The notes below the pieces were generated by a model that saw only the letters and a program-made list of their open reading frames with translations, searched no databases and was not told where the DNA came from. A DNA stretch of 64,000 bases from Streptomyces aurantiacus (GTDB lineage Bacteria > Actinomycetota > Actinomycetes > Streptomycetales > Streptomycetaceae). The DNA is taken from positions 72,104 to 136,103 of the forward strand of contig NZ_LIPP01000071.1 in assembly GCF_001418335.1 (NCBI RefSeq), read 5' to 3'. The translations under genes were made by a program, and so were the position numbers. This document shows positions 17,747 to 27,262 of the stretch, piece after piece (positions within the stretch are counted from its first letter, which is position 1; the number at the start of each line of letters is the position of its first letter).

Positions 17747-17920
17747 CGCTGTGCGGACGCACAGAACCGCGGCGACGTCGCTGGGCAGGGGTACACGGCT
17801 ACAGGCAAGGGAGTGCCCGGGCGAAGCCGTATCGGCGCAGGTGAAAGTGGGAGACCGCGCGGCGGGAGGCGCCGGACGAACTGCTTCCGCTTCTCGTCGC
17901 CCGCAGGTAACGTCCCCGGG

Positions 17921-20800
17921 ATGACCGGACGGACGAACGCTCCCCAGTCTCCCCCACTGCACGCCCGAGGCTTGCCCCACCACACGGCACAAGCCTCTCC
18001 CCCACCGCACGGCGACAGCACTCCCCCGCTGCACGGCCGAAGCGCGGAACTCGTGGAACTCGCGGCGCTGACGGCCCTGTCGGACCGGCCCGGTGCGAAC
18101 GCCCCGGTGCTCGTGCTCGCGGGCGATCCGGGCCTCGGCCGTACCGCGCTGACCGAATGGGCGGTCCGCTCGTTCGATGCCGGACCCGTGCTGCACGTGC
18201 GGGCCGACCGCGCGGAGTCCCGGCTCCCCGGCGGCGGGATGCACGCGTTGCGGTGCGCCGCGGACGCTCTGCCTGGCGGAGGAGCCGTCGGTGTCCCGGA
18301 CTCCGGGACGACACCCGAGTGGCTGCTCCGGCTGCTGACCGCGACCGCCGCGGGCTCGCCCCTGCTGGTGTGTGTCGACGACGCGCACCTGTGGGACGCT
18401 CCCTCGCGGGCCGCCCTGGGCTTCGCCGCCCGGCGCCTGCACCCGGCCGGGCCGGTGCGACTGCTCCTCACGGTCGCCGGGCGGCACACGGCCGACCCGG
18501 ACTTCGCCGCGCTGCCCGTCCGCACGCTCGCGCCACTGCCCCCGTACGCCGCTGACGTGCTCCTCGACGACACTGTGCGCGGGCCCGTCGCCCCGGCCGT
18601 CCGCAGAGACCTGCTGGAGGAGGCCGAGGGCAACCCGGCCCTCTTGCGCGCCCTGGTGGCCCGGCTGTCGCCCGCCGAGCTGGCCGGTGAGCAGCCGCTG
18701 CCCTGGCCGTTGGCCGATGCCGAGACCCTGCGGAGTGTGGCCGGCGCGCACGTGGCGGGGCTGTCCGCCGGCGCGGGCGAACTCCTCCTACTGGTGGCGG
18801 CCGCACACGTACCCGACCCCGAGGGTCCGGGAGCCGACGCCGAACTGGTCCACGCAGCGGTCGCACGGCTCGAAGGCGCGCGGGCCGTACTCGCCCTGGA
18901 CCGCGTCCCGGACGCCCTCGTGCTGTCCGACGGCCGGTACCGCTTCACCAGCCCCGTGCTCCGCAGAGCCGTGCACGAATGCGCCGGCCCCGGCCGAAGA
19001 CGCGCCGCCCACCGGGCGCTCGCCTCCGTACTGGCGGACGAGGGTCACGGGCTCGTCGCGCTGCTCCACCGGGCCTGGTCGATCGCCGGGTACGCCCCGC
19101 CGACGGCGGATCAGCTGGCCGCCGCGGCGGCCGACCCGTGCGTCACCGCCTCCCACGGGCAGCGGTCGGCGGCGTACGCGCGGGCCGCGGAGCTGACGGC
19201 GGACGCCCGCGAGCGGGCGGAGCACCGGACCGCGGCGGCCGAGCAGGCGCTGCTCGCGGGCCACGCACGGACGGCCCGCCGGCTGATCGGCGGGGCCCAC
19301 GACAGCGCCCTGCCCGCCGCGGTGGAAGGCCGTTCCGCTTGGGTGCGGGGCGTCCTGGCCCTGCGCGACGGACCCGCCGCCGACGCCTGCGAGGCCCTGC
19401 TGCTGGCCCGGTCCCTGCTCGCGGCCCACGATCCGGACCGCGCCCTGCTCGCGGGCCTCGCCGCCGCGGAGGCCGCCTGGGCCACCGGCGATGCCGTCGC
19501 CTGTCTGCGGGCCCTGAACGCGGCGGACCGTACGGTCGTGCCCGTCCGCGCGGTCACGGAGCGGGCGCCCGCCCTTGCGGCCCCGGCGCCGGAGCTGCCG
19601 CGGGACTACTTGCGGGGCATGCGGGCGATGCTGGAGCGGGACTTCGGCCGGGCGATCCCGTCGCTGCGCCGCGTGGTCGAGCACGCCTGGCAGGAGGACG
19701 GGCCGGAGCGGCTGCTGTGGTCCGGCGCGGCGGCCCTCCTCCTGGGAGACGTGCACGCCGCCTGCCGGATCGGCGCACGGACGCTGGCGGCGGCCCGGTC
19801 CCGGGGACCGGAGGCAGCCGTGCCGCGGGCCCTGGAGCTGCTGGCCTACGCGGAGTTGCGGACGGGGCAGCACGCGCGGGCCCGGGCGCACGCCGAAGAG
19901 GGGCTGCGCGCCGCGCACCGGTACGGGCAGAGCAACGTGGCGGCCCGCCACCACGCGGTGCTGGCCCTGGCGGCGTCGATCGCGGACGAGCCGACCCTGG
20001 TCGCACACCATGCGGACGCCGCGCTGACGACCGCGCGGCGCCACGGACTCCGGCAGGCCGCGGCGCTCGCCGAATGGGCTGCCGGTCGCGCCGAACTGGG
20101 GCGAGGACGCCCCTTCGAGGCAGCCGCGCGGCTCGGCCCGCTGGTCCGTCCGGGCCCGGACGGCGGCCACTTCGCCGTACGCATGCTGGCCGTGCCCTGC
20201 TATGTGGAGGCCGCGGTGCTCGCCGGGCAGCGGGACGACGCGCGCGCCGTCGTCGAGGAGTTCGCCCTGTGGGCACGCTTCGGCGCCGACGTGCAGGCAC
20301 CCGCCCAGCTCGCCCGGTGCCGGGCGCTGGTGGCCGACGCGGACCACGCCGACACGTTGTACGAGGACGCTCTTCTTCTGCACGCGCGCGTGGGCGGTGA
20401 CTTCGAGCAGGCGCGTACCCGGCTGCTGTACGGCAAGTGGCTGCGCAGGCGCCGCAGACTCCGCGAGGCGCGCGGCTGTCTGCGGGACGCGCTGGTCGCC
20501 TTCGAGCGCTGCGGCGCCCGCATCTGGGCGGACCAGGCGCGGGCCGAACTGCGGGCGAACGGCGCGGCTCCGGCCGTGGCGAGCTCCGCGGCGCTGGCCG
20601 GCCTCACCCCGCAGCAGCTGCGGATCGCGCGGTGTGTGGCCGAGGGCGCCACGAACCGGGAGGTGGCCCTGCACCTGTCCGTCAGCCCCCGCACGGTCGA
20701 CTACCACCTGCGGAAGGTCTTCGCCGTGCTCGGGGTGCGCTCGCGCGTCGAGCTGTCCCGGATGGTCGAGCAGGCGGAGAAGAACGGCGCCCAGCTCTGA
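17921..20800 (+). CDS. LuxR-family LAL-type transcriptional regulator
   Basis: 959 aa from ATG 17921. The order is an N-terminal AAA-type NTPase (about 38-330), a long helical/TPR-like middle, and a LuxR HTH (about 890-950: LTPQQLRIARCVAEGATNREVALHLS and SPRTVDYHLRKVF). The Walker A region reads GDPGLGRTAL with arginine where the lysine of GxxGxGK[ST] is expected; Walker B is LLVCVDDAHLWD. The nucleotide site may therefore be weakened. It lies 175 bp after the cutinase terminator and could regulate that gene or an unlinked cluster, since LAL proteins often act on biosynthetic or hydrolytic genes. The gene end is 12 bp from the convergent 105-aa gene. Confidence 0.9.
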   Translation: MTGRTNAPQSPPLHARGLPHHTAQASPPPHGDSTPPLHGRSAELVELAALTALSDRPGANAPVLVLAGDPGLGRTALTEWAVRSFDAGPVLHVRADRAESRLPGGGMHALRCAADALPGGGAVGVPDSGTTPEWLLRLLTATAAGSPLLVCVDDAHLWDAPSRAALGFAARRLHPAGPVRLLLTVAGRHTADPDFAALPVRTLAPLPPYAADVLLDDTVRGPVAPAVRRDLLEEAEGNPALLRALVARLSPAELAGEQPLPWPLADAETLRSVAGAHVAGLSAGAGELLLLVAAAHVPDPEGPGADAELVHAAVARLEGARAVLALDRVPDALVLSDGRYRFTSPVLRRAVHECAGPGRRRAAHRALASVLADEGHGLVALLHRAWSIAGYAPPTADQLAAAAADPCVTASHGQRSAAYARAAELTADARERAEHRTAAAEQALLAGHARTARRLIGGAHDSALPAAVEGRSAWVRGVLALRDGPAADACEALLLARSLLAAHDPDRALLAGLAAAEAAWATGDAVACLRALNAADRTVVPVRAVTERAPALAAPAPELPRDYLRGMRAMLERDFGRAIPSLRRVVEHAWQEDGPERLLWSGAAALLLGDVHAACRIGARTLAAARSRGPEAAVPRALELLAYAELRTGQHARARAHAEEGLRAAHRYGQSNVAARHHAVLALAASIADEPTLVAHHADAALTTARRHGLRQAAALAEWAAGRAELGRGRPFEAAARLGPLVRPGPDGGHFAVRMLAVPCYVEAAVLAGQRDDARAVVEEFALWARFGADVQAPAQLARCRALVADADHADTLYEDALLLHARVGGDFEQARTRLLYGKWLRRRRRLREARGCLRDALVAFERCGARIWADQARAELRANGAAPAVASSAALAGLTPQQLRIARCVAEGATNREVALHLSVSPRTVDYHLRKVFAVLGVRSRVELSRMVEQAEKNGAQL

Positions 20801-20812
20801 AAGAAATCCCGC

Positions 20813-21130
20813 TCAGAACTCGCGGTCGATGCCGGTCACGAAGGGCGGGCCCAGTGGGGCGTCCCTCTCGGGGAAGCCGCTGTCGCGCAGGGCGCGGGAG
20901 ACCAGTTGGACCGCCTCGTTCTCGGCGCCGGCCCGGTCCGCCGCCTCGACCTCGACCCTGGCGGAGAACATGCCGCCCTCCTCGACCGACAGCAGGCTCA
21001 GCTCCTCGCTCTCGCCCAGGTCCGTGTTCTTCGGGTCCCGGGAGCGGAGCCTGCGCTCGATGTCGGAGCGCGCGGCGTCCGGGACGCCGTTGACGAAGGT
21101 GCCGGGGACGGTGATGACGTACGTGGTCAT
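20813..21130 (-). CDS. Small conserved-looking protein, function unknown
   Basis: 105 aa. ATG 21130 has AGGGAG with a five-base spacer. The composition is that of a compact alpha/beta protein: MTTYVITVPGTFVNGVP, then MFSARVEVEAADRAGAENEA and VQLVSRALRDSGF. There are no cysteines, signals or membrane helices. The gene is monocistronic and convergent with the LAL gene. No family recognised. Confidence 0.72.
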   Translation of the reverse strand: MTTYVITVPGTFVNGVPDAARSDIERRLRSRDPKNTDLGESEELSLLSVEEGGMFSARVEVEAADRAGAENEAVQLVSRALRDSGFPERDAPLGPPFVTGIDREF

Positions 21131-21246
21131 GTGGACTCCCTACGAGAACGTGCCGAGGCGCCGAGGGCCGTACGAGCCGGTCGTGGCGAAGTCGGAACGG
21201 TGTCCTGATCCCATGTGGTCCGCTTCCCTCGGCAGCGCCCCGTTCG

Positions 21247-21294
21247 GTGACCCGCTCAGTGGTCCATTCAGTGATCCGCTCCGTGTTCGGCTCC
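21247..21294. repeat. Four tandem 12-bp imperfect repeats
   Basis: Units begin at 21247, 21259, 21271 and 21283: GTGACCCGCTCA, GTGGTCCATTCA, GTGATCCGCTCC, GTGTTCGGCTCC. The minus-strand reading is a Thr-Glu-Arg-X repeat, the same pattern as the coding repeat at 36157-36252. Confidence 0.7.
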
Positions 21295-21361
21295 TCCCGG
21301 CCGTGCTCCGCTTCCCGGCTCACGGGCGACCCAGTTCCACGTTCCCCTCCTGCGGCGGGAC

Positions 21362-21529
21362 ATGCGGATCGACCGGTGCGGCAGCCGGTCGGGCCCCTTG
21401 ACCAGCTTCTTCCGCCGCCTCTTCCACCGTCTCTTCCACCGCGACACGGGGACCACGCCGCCTTGGGCGGACGTACCGGGAAAACAGAGGTCGTCACCGG
21501 ACGAGCACACTTTGCCCAGCCCCCGGTAG
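21362..21529 (+). CDS. Doubtful 55-codon ORF with an amphipathic FRRLFHRLFHR segment
   Basis: ATG 21362 to TAG 21527-21529. The middle reads LTSFFRRLFHRLFHRDTG, a basic amphipathic helix produced by a short internal DNA duplication. The ribosome-binding site is weak (GGCGGG). There is no known relative. Chance is quite possible. Confidence 0.2.
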   Translation: MRIDRCGSRSGPLTSFFRRLFHRLFHRDTGTTPPWADVPGKQRSSPDEHTLPSPR

Positions 21530-21638
21530 CCTCGTCGAATTCATGCGCGCAATGCTTCTCCCGGGTGCAGGCAGAGGGCCTCGTGGCGCATTCTTGCTGT
21601 GTCAGCCACCCGGGCGGCGCACGGACGAGGTAGGGCCG

Positions 21639-24227
21639 ATGACTGGCAGAGCCGAGCACGAGACCCGGGCCCCCGGACGCCTGGACGCGCTGCTCACCGA
21701 GACCACGACGGAGGCGATCAGCGCGGCCGGCGGCTTCGCGGCAGGCGTGTACCTGCGCTCCGGCACGCCGGGGCTGTTACGGCTCGCCGTGCTCTCGGGA
21801 CTGCCCGGACCCTTGTTCCGCCCCTGGTGGCGCCTGCACGTGGACCGCAGGTTCCCGGTGGCCGACGCCTACCGGCTGGGCGTCCAGGTGGTCCTCCCGG
21901 ACGCCACGGAGACGATGCGCCGCTATCCCCAGTTCGCGGCGGGCCTGCCCTTCCAGTTCGGCTCCCTGTACGTGCCCGTCGTGGGCAGGTCGACGACGTA
22001 CGGCGTACTGACCATTCTGCGTCCCGCGGCGTCCGACACCGCCGAGGTCCTGCCCGACCGTGACCGCATGGCGCAGCTGGCCGAGGACCTGGGACAGTCC
22101 CTGTGGGACCTGGCGGAGGACGGCGGTCCGGACATCGCCTGGGACGGCGAACCGCTCTGCGTACGGCCACCGGCGGCCCAGCCTCCCGCCGGTCTCATCG
22201 GCCGCTTCACCTGGGACCCGGCGTCCGACGTCGTGACCGCGGACAACCATCTGCGTGCCCTGCTCGGCGTGGCGCCGGGCAGCACCGCGGACACCCCGCA
22301 GGCGCTCGCGGACACCGTGGCCGCCGCCGACGCCCAGCAGATCCTGGCCGCCCTACGGGAGACGGCCGCGGGACGGCCGCCGTCCCTTCCCCTGCCGGTG
22401 CACACGGCCGACGGCGGCCTGCGGCTGCTGGAGCTCTGGAACCCGCAGGACGACACGGCCCCCGCGACGGGACCGCGTGCCGTCCGGGGCATCGTGCTCG
22501 ATCCGGGCATCGGTTCGGCGGCCGACGGAGCGGCCGACCTGCTTCCCGAGGGCGTGTTCTGCCTCGACCGGCTGGGCCTGATCGTCTACGCGAACGAACA
22601 GGCCGCCAGGCTCCTGGGACGACCGCGGACACGGCTGCTGGGCCGCCCCCTGGGCGAGGAGGTGCCCTGGCTGGAACGATCCGCCTACGAGGACCATCTG
22701 CGCGAGGCCCTGCTGTCCGCGGAACCGGTGCACTTCCACGTCGTACGGCCTCTTCGCCACGGTGCGGAGCCTCCCCCCGAGCCGTGCGGGAGCGGTGACT
22801 GGCTGGCCCTCTCCGTCTATCCCGGACCCGACATCCTGACCTGCACCGTCGTGCCCGCGAACCGGATGGCCGGCCCGGCCGCCGACCTCGCGCCCCCGCC
22901 CGAGGGGGCGCCGGTGGCCGGTATGCCCCTGCCCGACGGATCGGCCGGATCGGCCGGATCGGCTGCCGAAGTCACCTCCATGGCTCCGCTGTACCGGCCG
23001 ATCGTCCTCGCGATCGCGCTGACCGAGGCGGTCACCGCGCGCCAGGTGTCCGCGGTGGTGATGCAGGAGCTGCTGCCGGCCTTCGGCGGGGGCCGGCTCG
23101 CCATCTACCTGCTGCAGGACCGGCACCTCTACCTGGCCTGGGAGACGGGCTTTCCCCAGGGGTTCCTCGCGCCGTTCGAAGGGGTCGGCCTCGACGCGCG
23201 GCTGCCCGGCGTCGAGACCCTCACCAACGGCCACCCGATCTTCTTCGAGTCGATGCAGCAGCTCGCGGCCACCTATCCGGGCATCCCCCTCGACGCCACG
23301 GAGGGCTCCCGGGTCTTCCTGCCGCTGATCGCCTCCGGGCGTCCGGTCGGCTCCTGCATCCTGGGCTTCGACCGTCCCCGCGACTTCAGCACCGAGGAAC
23401 GTACGGTGCTCACCGCCCTCGCCGGGCTGATCGCCCACGCCATGGAGAAGGCACGCCGCTACGACACCGAGGCCGCGCTCGCCCGAGGCCTGCAGCAGGC
23501 ACTGCTTCCCCGGCGCCTGTCCGCCCATCCGCGGATGGAGACCGTCGGACGCTATCTGCCGGGCACCCAGGGCATGGACGTGGGAGGCGACTGGTACGAC
23601 GTCGTCGAGGCGGGGGACGGTCTCGCGCTGGTCATCGGGGACGTCCAGGGGCACGGTGTCCAGGCAGCCGCGACGATGGGGCAACTGCGCAGTGCGGTAC
23701 GGGCCTTCGCACTCGGTGACCGGCCGCCCGACGAGGTCATGAGCGGCACCAACCATCTCCTGATCGACCTCGACCCCGGTCTGTTCGCCAGTTGCTGCTA
23801 CATCCGGCTGGATCCGCTGACCGGTCTGGCCCGGGTGGCGCGGGCCGGTCATCCGCCGCCGATCCTGCGCCGCCCGGACGGCCGTACGCACGTCCTGGAC
23901 ATCCCGGGCGGTGTCGTACTCGGGGTGGATCCGGGGGCCCACTACCCGGTGACGGAGCTGCAGCTGGACCCCGGCGCGATCCTCGCCCTCTACACGGACG
24001 GCCTGGTCGAGCGGCCGGGCATCGACATCGACGTGGGCATCACCGCACTGCGCGTCGCCCTGGCCCGGGCCGGTTCCCCCGCCGGCCGCCCCGGGAGCCG
24101 GTCGCTCGCGGGGGTCGCCGACCGGCTCACCGCGAAGGCCAGGCATGTGGCCGACCGCCCCGACGACATAGCGCTCCTGCTCGCCACACGTCGCCCGGAG
24201 CCCGGCCCGCCCGGCCCCCACCACTGA
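21639..24227 (+). CDS. Multi-sensor SpoIIE-type PP2C phosphatase (GAF-PAS-PAS-GAF-PP2C)
   Basis: Cytoplasmic serine phosphatase of the RsbU/SpoIIE type, 862 aa from ATG 21639. An N-terminal GAF-like domain (about 10-170) is followed by two PAS-like regions (185-300 and 300-430), a second GAF (470-610) and the PP2C domain (640-855). Metal-site motifs are DVGGDWYDV, IGDVQGHGVQAAATM, LYTDGLVERPG and DDIALLL. The linker ARGLQQALLPRRL is characteristic of this class. There is no membrane helix. It should dephosphorylate a STAS anti-anti-sigma factor in response to an internal signal; no STAS gene is adjacent. A GC-rich hairpin follows. Confidence 0.92.
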   Translation: MTGRAEHETRAPGRLDALLTETTTEAISAAGGFAAGVYLRSGTPGLLRLAVLSGLPGPLFRPWWRLHVDRRFPVADAYRLGVQVVLPDATETMRRYPQFAAGLPFQFGSLYVPVVGRSTTYGVLTILRPAASDTAEVLPDRDRMAQLAEDLGQSLWDLAEDGGPDIAWDGEPLCVRPPAAQPPAGLIGRFTWDPASDVVTADNHLRALLGVAPGSTADTPQALADTVAAADAQQILAALRETAAGRPPSLPLPVHTADGGLRLLELWNPQDDTAPATGPRAVRGIVLDPGIGSAADGAADLLPEGVFCLDRLGLIVYANEQAARLLGRPRTRLLGRPLGEEVPWLERSAYEDHLREALLSAEPVHFHVVRPLRHGAEPPPEPCGSGDWLALSVYPGPDILTCTVVPANRMAGPAADLAPPPEGAPVAGMPLPDGSAGSAGSAAEVTSMAPLYRPIVLAIALTEAVTARQVSAVVMQELLPAFGGGRLAIYLLQDRHLYLAWETGFPQGFLAPFEGVGLDARLPGVETLTNGHPIFFESMQQLAATYPGIPLDATEGSRVFLPLIASGRPVGSCILGFDRPRDFSTEERTVLTALAGLIAHAMEKARRYDTEAALARGLQQALLPRRLSAHPRMETVGRYLPGTQGMDVGGDWYDVVEAGDGLALVIGDVQGHGVQAAATMGQLRSAVRAFALGDRPPDEVMSGTNHLLIDLDPGLFASCCYIRLDPLTGLARVARAGHPPPILRRPDGRTHVLDIPGGVVLGVDPGAHYPVTELQLDPGAILALYTDGLVERPGIDIDVGITALRVALARAGSPAGRPGSRSLAGVADRLTAKARHVADRPDDIALLLATRRPEPGPPGPHH

Positions 24228-24229
24228 GG

Positions 24230-24275
24230 CGACGGCACCGCTCCGGGCCTCACCCGCGCGGAGGCCCGGCCGTCG
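24230..24275. terminator. Bidirectional hairpin between convergent genes
   Basis: Inner stem CCGGGCCTC (24243-24251) with GAGGCCCGG (24261-24269), and outer CGACGG/CCGTCG arms at 24230-24235 and 24270-24275. It follows the phosphatase stop directly and overlaps the stop of the convergent DUF2071 gene. Confidence 0.5.
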
Positions 24276-25050
24276 CACGGCCCAGGCGTACGCGGACTCC
24301 CGGCGAGTACAGCACGCTCACCGGGTCCCCCGCCGGTGCCGGCAGACCGGCCGACCGGACGAGGTTCTCCTCGCACGTGACCAGCGTCGCGCGGTGCAGC
24401 GGCCAGCGTGGATGGTCGTTGGGCAGGAAGCCGGCGGCGTCACCGGCGCCACCGAGGAACGGCTTGTGCATGCCCCATCGGGCGGTCAGAAAGTGTTCGA
24501 GGGCGGTCGGCTCCGCTATCCGCTCCCCGGGCCTGACGACGAGGCGGCTGTACGCACCCCGCGGGCCCGGCAGGCGCCGCGCGCTGGTGTAGGCGACCCT
24601 GTTCCCGCCGTCCCCTCCCTGCCCGCCGGTCCGCACCGACATACGGGACCACACGTACGGCAGCCGGAAACCGAGGCGCCCCATGACCACCGGTACGAGC
24701 CGGGACGCGTCCATGGAACGGAAGACCACGCCGCGCCGCCCGTACTCGTCCACCGAGTACAGCCGCACATTGGTCTCCGGGAACGAGCCGAAGTAGGGCA
24801 CACCCGGCAGCCGCATCCAGCCCACCCGGTGCATGCGGAAGGCGACCAGACCGACGAAGGTGACGCCGTCCAGGGTGTCGGGGACGGTGCCGGCCGGCAG
24901 CAGCCCCGCCACGACCGCCGGATCCACGGCCCAGTGCACGAAGGTGAGGTCCAGCCACTCCTGCGTGAGCAGCGGGCTGTGCAGCACGACGGGGGCGTCG
25001 GGCGTGATCGGTTCCGGCACGGACGAGGTGATCGACACGGGCGCCAGCAT
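24250..25050 (-). CDS. DUF2071 (YqjF-type) family protein
   Basis: 266 aa. Typical family landmarks: LTFVHWAVDPAVVAGLLPAG near the N-terminus, TFVGLVAFRMHRVGW, YFGSFPETNVRLYSVDEYGRRGVVFRSMDA, then LTARWGMHKPF. The fold resembles acetoacetate-decarboxylase-like barrels, but the family's function is unknown. There is no signal or membrane helix. It is monocistronic and convergent with the phosphatase. The start could lie at ATG 25050 or slightly later; the N-terminal 20 residues are variable. Confidence 0.88.
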   Translation of the reverse strand: MLAPVSITSSVPEPITPDAPVVLHSPLLTQEWLDLTFVHWAVDPAVVAGLLPAGTVPDTLDGVTFVGLVAFRMHRVGWMRLPGVPYFGSFPETNVRLYSVDEYGRRGVVFRSMDASRLVPVVMGRLGFRLPYVWSRMSVRTGGQGGDGGNRVAYTSARRLPGPRGAYSRLVVRPGERIAEPTALEHFLTARWGMHKPFLGGAGDAAGFLPNDHPRWPLHRATLVTCEENLVRSAGLPAPAGDPVSVLYSPGVRVRLGRATAGPPRG

Positions 25051-25131
25051 CGCAGGGCCGCGCCCCGGGCCGGACGAGAACCCGTGCCGTGTGACGCGTC
25101 TGGCACACGCCGGACCTGGCGGACACGGCGG

Positions 25132-25563
25132 TCAGACGTCGGTGGGCAGGCCGCTCACCTCGGCGATACCTCGCAGCTCCTCGTCCTGGCGGTGGCGCTC
25201 ACCGATGAAGTCGGCGATCTCCTGGCACCGGGCGGGATCGGCCGCGGTGCCCGAGTCCGTCACGACCCTGACGGATCCGCCCTCCTCGGTCTCGATCTCG
25301 ACGATCTGGTTGTCCATGCGCCCCGTGACGGCGACCGCCACCACGAGGGATGCCTCGTCACGGACCTCCTGGGAGACGCTGGCGCCTTCCTCGCCCTCCA
25401 GGCTCAGCTCGATCGGTCCAGCACGTTGCTCCTGCATCGCTTCGAGTACGGGTTCGACCATGCGAAGCAGCAGCGCGTAGTCCGACGGGGTCATGCGGAC
25501 ACGCAACAGATCGAGGTAGAGGTCCACGGGCCGGCCTTGCGACGGAAACTCTGATTCAGTCAT
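25132..25563 (-). CDS. Small acidic protein, function unknown
   Basis: 143 aa from ATG 25563 (MTESEFPSQGRPVDLYLDLL). It looks like an alpha/beta protein with two strand-rich segments (ASLVVAVAVTGRMDNQIVEI, SVRVVTDSG) and a C-terminal helix. There are no motifs I recognise. It is read in the same direction as, and about 80 bp upstream of, the DUF2071 gene, so co-transcription is possible. Confidence 0.68.
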   Translation of the reverse strand: MTESEFPSQGRPVDLYLDLLRVRMTPSDYALLLRMVEPVLEAMQEQRAGPIELSLEGEEGASVSQEVRDEASLVVAVAVTGRMDNQIVEIETEEGGSVRVVTDSGTAADPARCQEIADFIGERHRQDEELRGIAEVSGLPTDV

Positions 25564-25724
25564 GGGACTCGACTTCCCCAATGTGGGCAATGTGATCGCA
25601 TCTGACTCCAGAATGGTGGATCCCGGCCTGCACCGCCGCTCGACACCGTTCACCGGCCGTCGGAAGGCTTTCCCGTCCCCGCCTCCCGTATGCGCTCCCG
25701 TAGCGCCTCCCGTGTGCTCCCGGC

Positions 25725-27254
25725 CTACGCGCCGCGCCGGATCCGGGCGGCCTTCCGGGCCTCGGCCGTCTGACGGGCCTCGGCCGACCGCCGGGACTCG
25801 CCCCCGGCCCGGCCCGGGCGGGTGCCCATGCCCCGGAAGGGAGCACCGCCGCGCTGGGGGCGCTCCGCGACCGGAGCGCTTCCGGCGACGGGGACACCGG
25901 AGGGCGTCCGGGCGCCGGTGATGCGGCTCAGCTCGGCCTCGCCGGAGCGGACCTGGGTGACCTGCGGCCTGATGCGCGCGTCGGACATCAGACGGGTCAT
26001 GTCGCGGCGCTGGTTGGGCAGGACCAGCGTGACGACGCTGCCGGACTCGCCGGCCCGTGCCGTACGGCCCCCGCGGTGCAGGTAGTCCTTGTGGTCGGCG
26101 GGCGGGTCGACGTTGACGACGAGGTCGAGATCGTCGACGTGGATGCCACGGGCCGCCACGTTGGTCGCCACCAGGACGGTGACCTGGCCGCTCTTGAACT
26201 GTGCCAGGGTGCGGTTGCGCTGGGGCTGTGACTTGCCGCCGTGCAGGGCCCCGGCCGGCACACCGCTGCCGAGCAGGTGCTTGGTGAACTGGTCGACGGA
26301 GTGCTTGGTGTCGAGGAACATGAGCACACGTCCGTCGCGGGCGGCGATCTCCGTGGCGGTGGCGTACTTGTCGGTGCCGTGCACGTACAGCACGTGGTGC
26401 TCCATCGTGGTGACGGCGCCGGCCGACGGGTCGACCGAGTGGACGACCGGGTCGTGGAGGTAGCGGCGGACCAGGAGGTCGATGTTGCGGTCCAGCGTGG
26501 CCGAGAACAGCATGCGCTGGCCGTCGGGCCGCACCAGGTCGAGGAGCGCGGTGACCTGGGGCATGAATCCCATGTCGGCCATCTGGTCCGCCTCGTCCAG
26601 AACCGTGATGTCGACCCGGTCAAGACGGCAGTCCTTGCGCTCGACGAGGTCCATGAGCCGGCCCGGGGTCGCGACGACGACCTCGGCTCCGGACCGCAGC
26701 GCGCCGGCCTGCCGACCGATCGACATCCCGCCGACCACGGTGGCCAGCCGCAGCTTCAGCGACCGGGCGTACGGCGTGAGCGCGTCGGTGACCTGCTGGG
26801 CCAGCTCACGCGTGGGGACGAGGACCAGGGCCAGCGGCTTCCGCGGCTCGGCCCGCCGTCCGGCGGTGCGGGCGAGGAGCGCCAGGCCGAACGCGAGCGT
26901 CTTGCCCGACCCGGTGCGCCCACGGCCCAGCACGTCGCGGCCCGCGAGGGAGTTCGGCAGCGTGGCGGCCTGGATCGGGAAGGGCTCCACCATGCCGAGG
27001 CCGGTGAGCGTCTCCAGCAGTTCGGCGGGCAGGTCCAGTTCCCCGAAGGCCGCCACGGCGGGGAGGGCGGGAGTGAGGGTGGCCGGCGGCGCGAACTCGC
27101 CCTGCACGGCGGAGGGGCGACGTCCGTTGCCGCCCGAACGGGTGGCGGGGCGCCCCTGGCCCTGCGAGCCGGACCGGCCACCGCGGCCGGCACCCCCGAA
27201 ACCGTCCCTGCGATTACTGGAGAAACGATCGTTCGTACGTGCTGATCGGTTCAT
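25725..27254 (-). CDS. DEAD-box RNA helicase, cold-shock associated
   Basis: ATP-dependent RNA helicase, 509 aa from ATG 27254. An Arg/Gly-rich N-terminus (residues 10-50) is followed by the core: FPIQAATLPNSLAGRDVLGR with Walker A GRTGSGKT, PTRELAQQ, GG, TPGRLMD, DEAD (VLDEADQM), SAT, then ARGIHVDDLDLVVN and HRGGRTARAG. A basic C-terminal tail (MGTRPGRAGGESRRSAEARQ) probably binds RNA. Such helicases unwind mRNA or rRNA in the cold. It lies downstream of cspA on the same strand, beyond a terminator-like hairpin, and its ribosome-binding site is inside a perfect hairpin (27263-27289). Translational or autogenous control is therefore likely. Confidence 0.95.
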   Translation of the reverse strand: MNRSARTNDRFSSNRRDGFGGAGRGGRSGSQGQGRPATRSGGNGRRPSAVQGEFAPPATLTPALPAVAAFGELDLPAELLETLTGLGMVEPFPIQAATLPNSLAGRDVLGRGRTGSGKTLAFGLALLARTAGRRAEPRKPLALVLVPTRELAQQVTDALTPYARSLKLRLATVVGGMSIGRQAGALRSGAEVVVATPGRLMDLVERKDCRLDRVDITVLDEADQMADMGFMPQVTALLDLVRPDGQRMLFSATLDRNIDLLVRRYLHDPVVHSVDPSAGAVTTMEHHVLYVHGTDKYATATEIAARDGRVLMFLDTKHSVDQFTKHLLGSGVPAGALHGGKSQPQRNRTLAQFKSGQVTVLVATNVAARGIHVDDLDLVVNVDPPADHKDYLHRGGRTARAGESGSVVTLVLPNQRRDMTRLMSDARIRPQVTQVRSGEAELSRITGARTPSGVPVAGSAPVAERPQRGGAPFRGMGTRPGRAGGESRRSAEARQTAEARKAARIRRGA

Positions 27255-27262
27255 GAAGAACC

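Larger units (their letters stand above)
21131..21638. other. 508-bp region upstream of the PP2C phosphatase
   Basis: No established gene. It contains four tandem 12-bp repeats (21247-21294) and one doubtful 55-codon ORF (21362-21529). The promoters of the divergent 105-aa gene and of the phosphatase must lie here; none is obvious. Confidence 0.5.

Noticed and set aside
20682-21659. 325-codon minus-strand frame over the 3' end of the LAL gene and the repeat region
   Set aside because: Part is antisense to the LuxR HTH; the rest is 12-bp repeat and low-complexity sequence.
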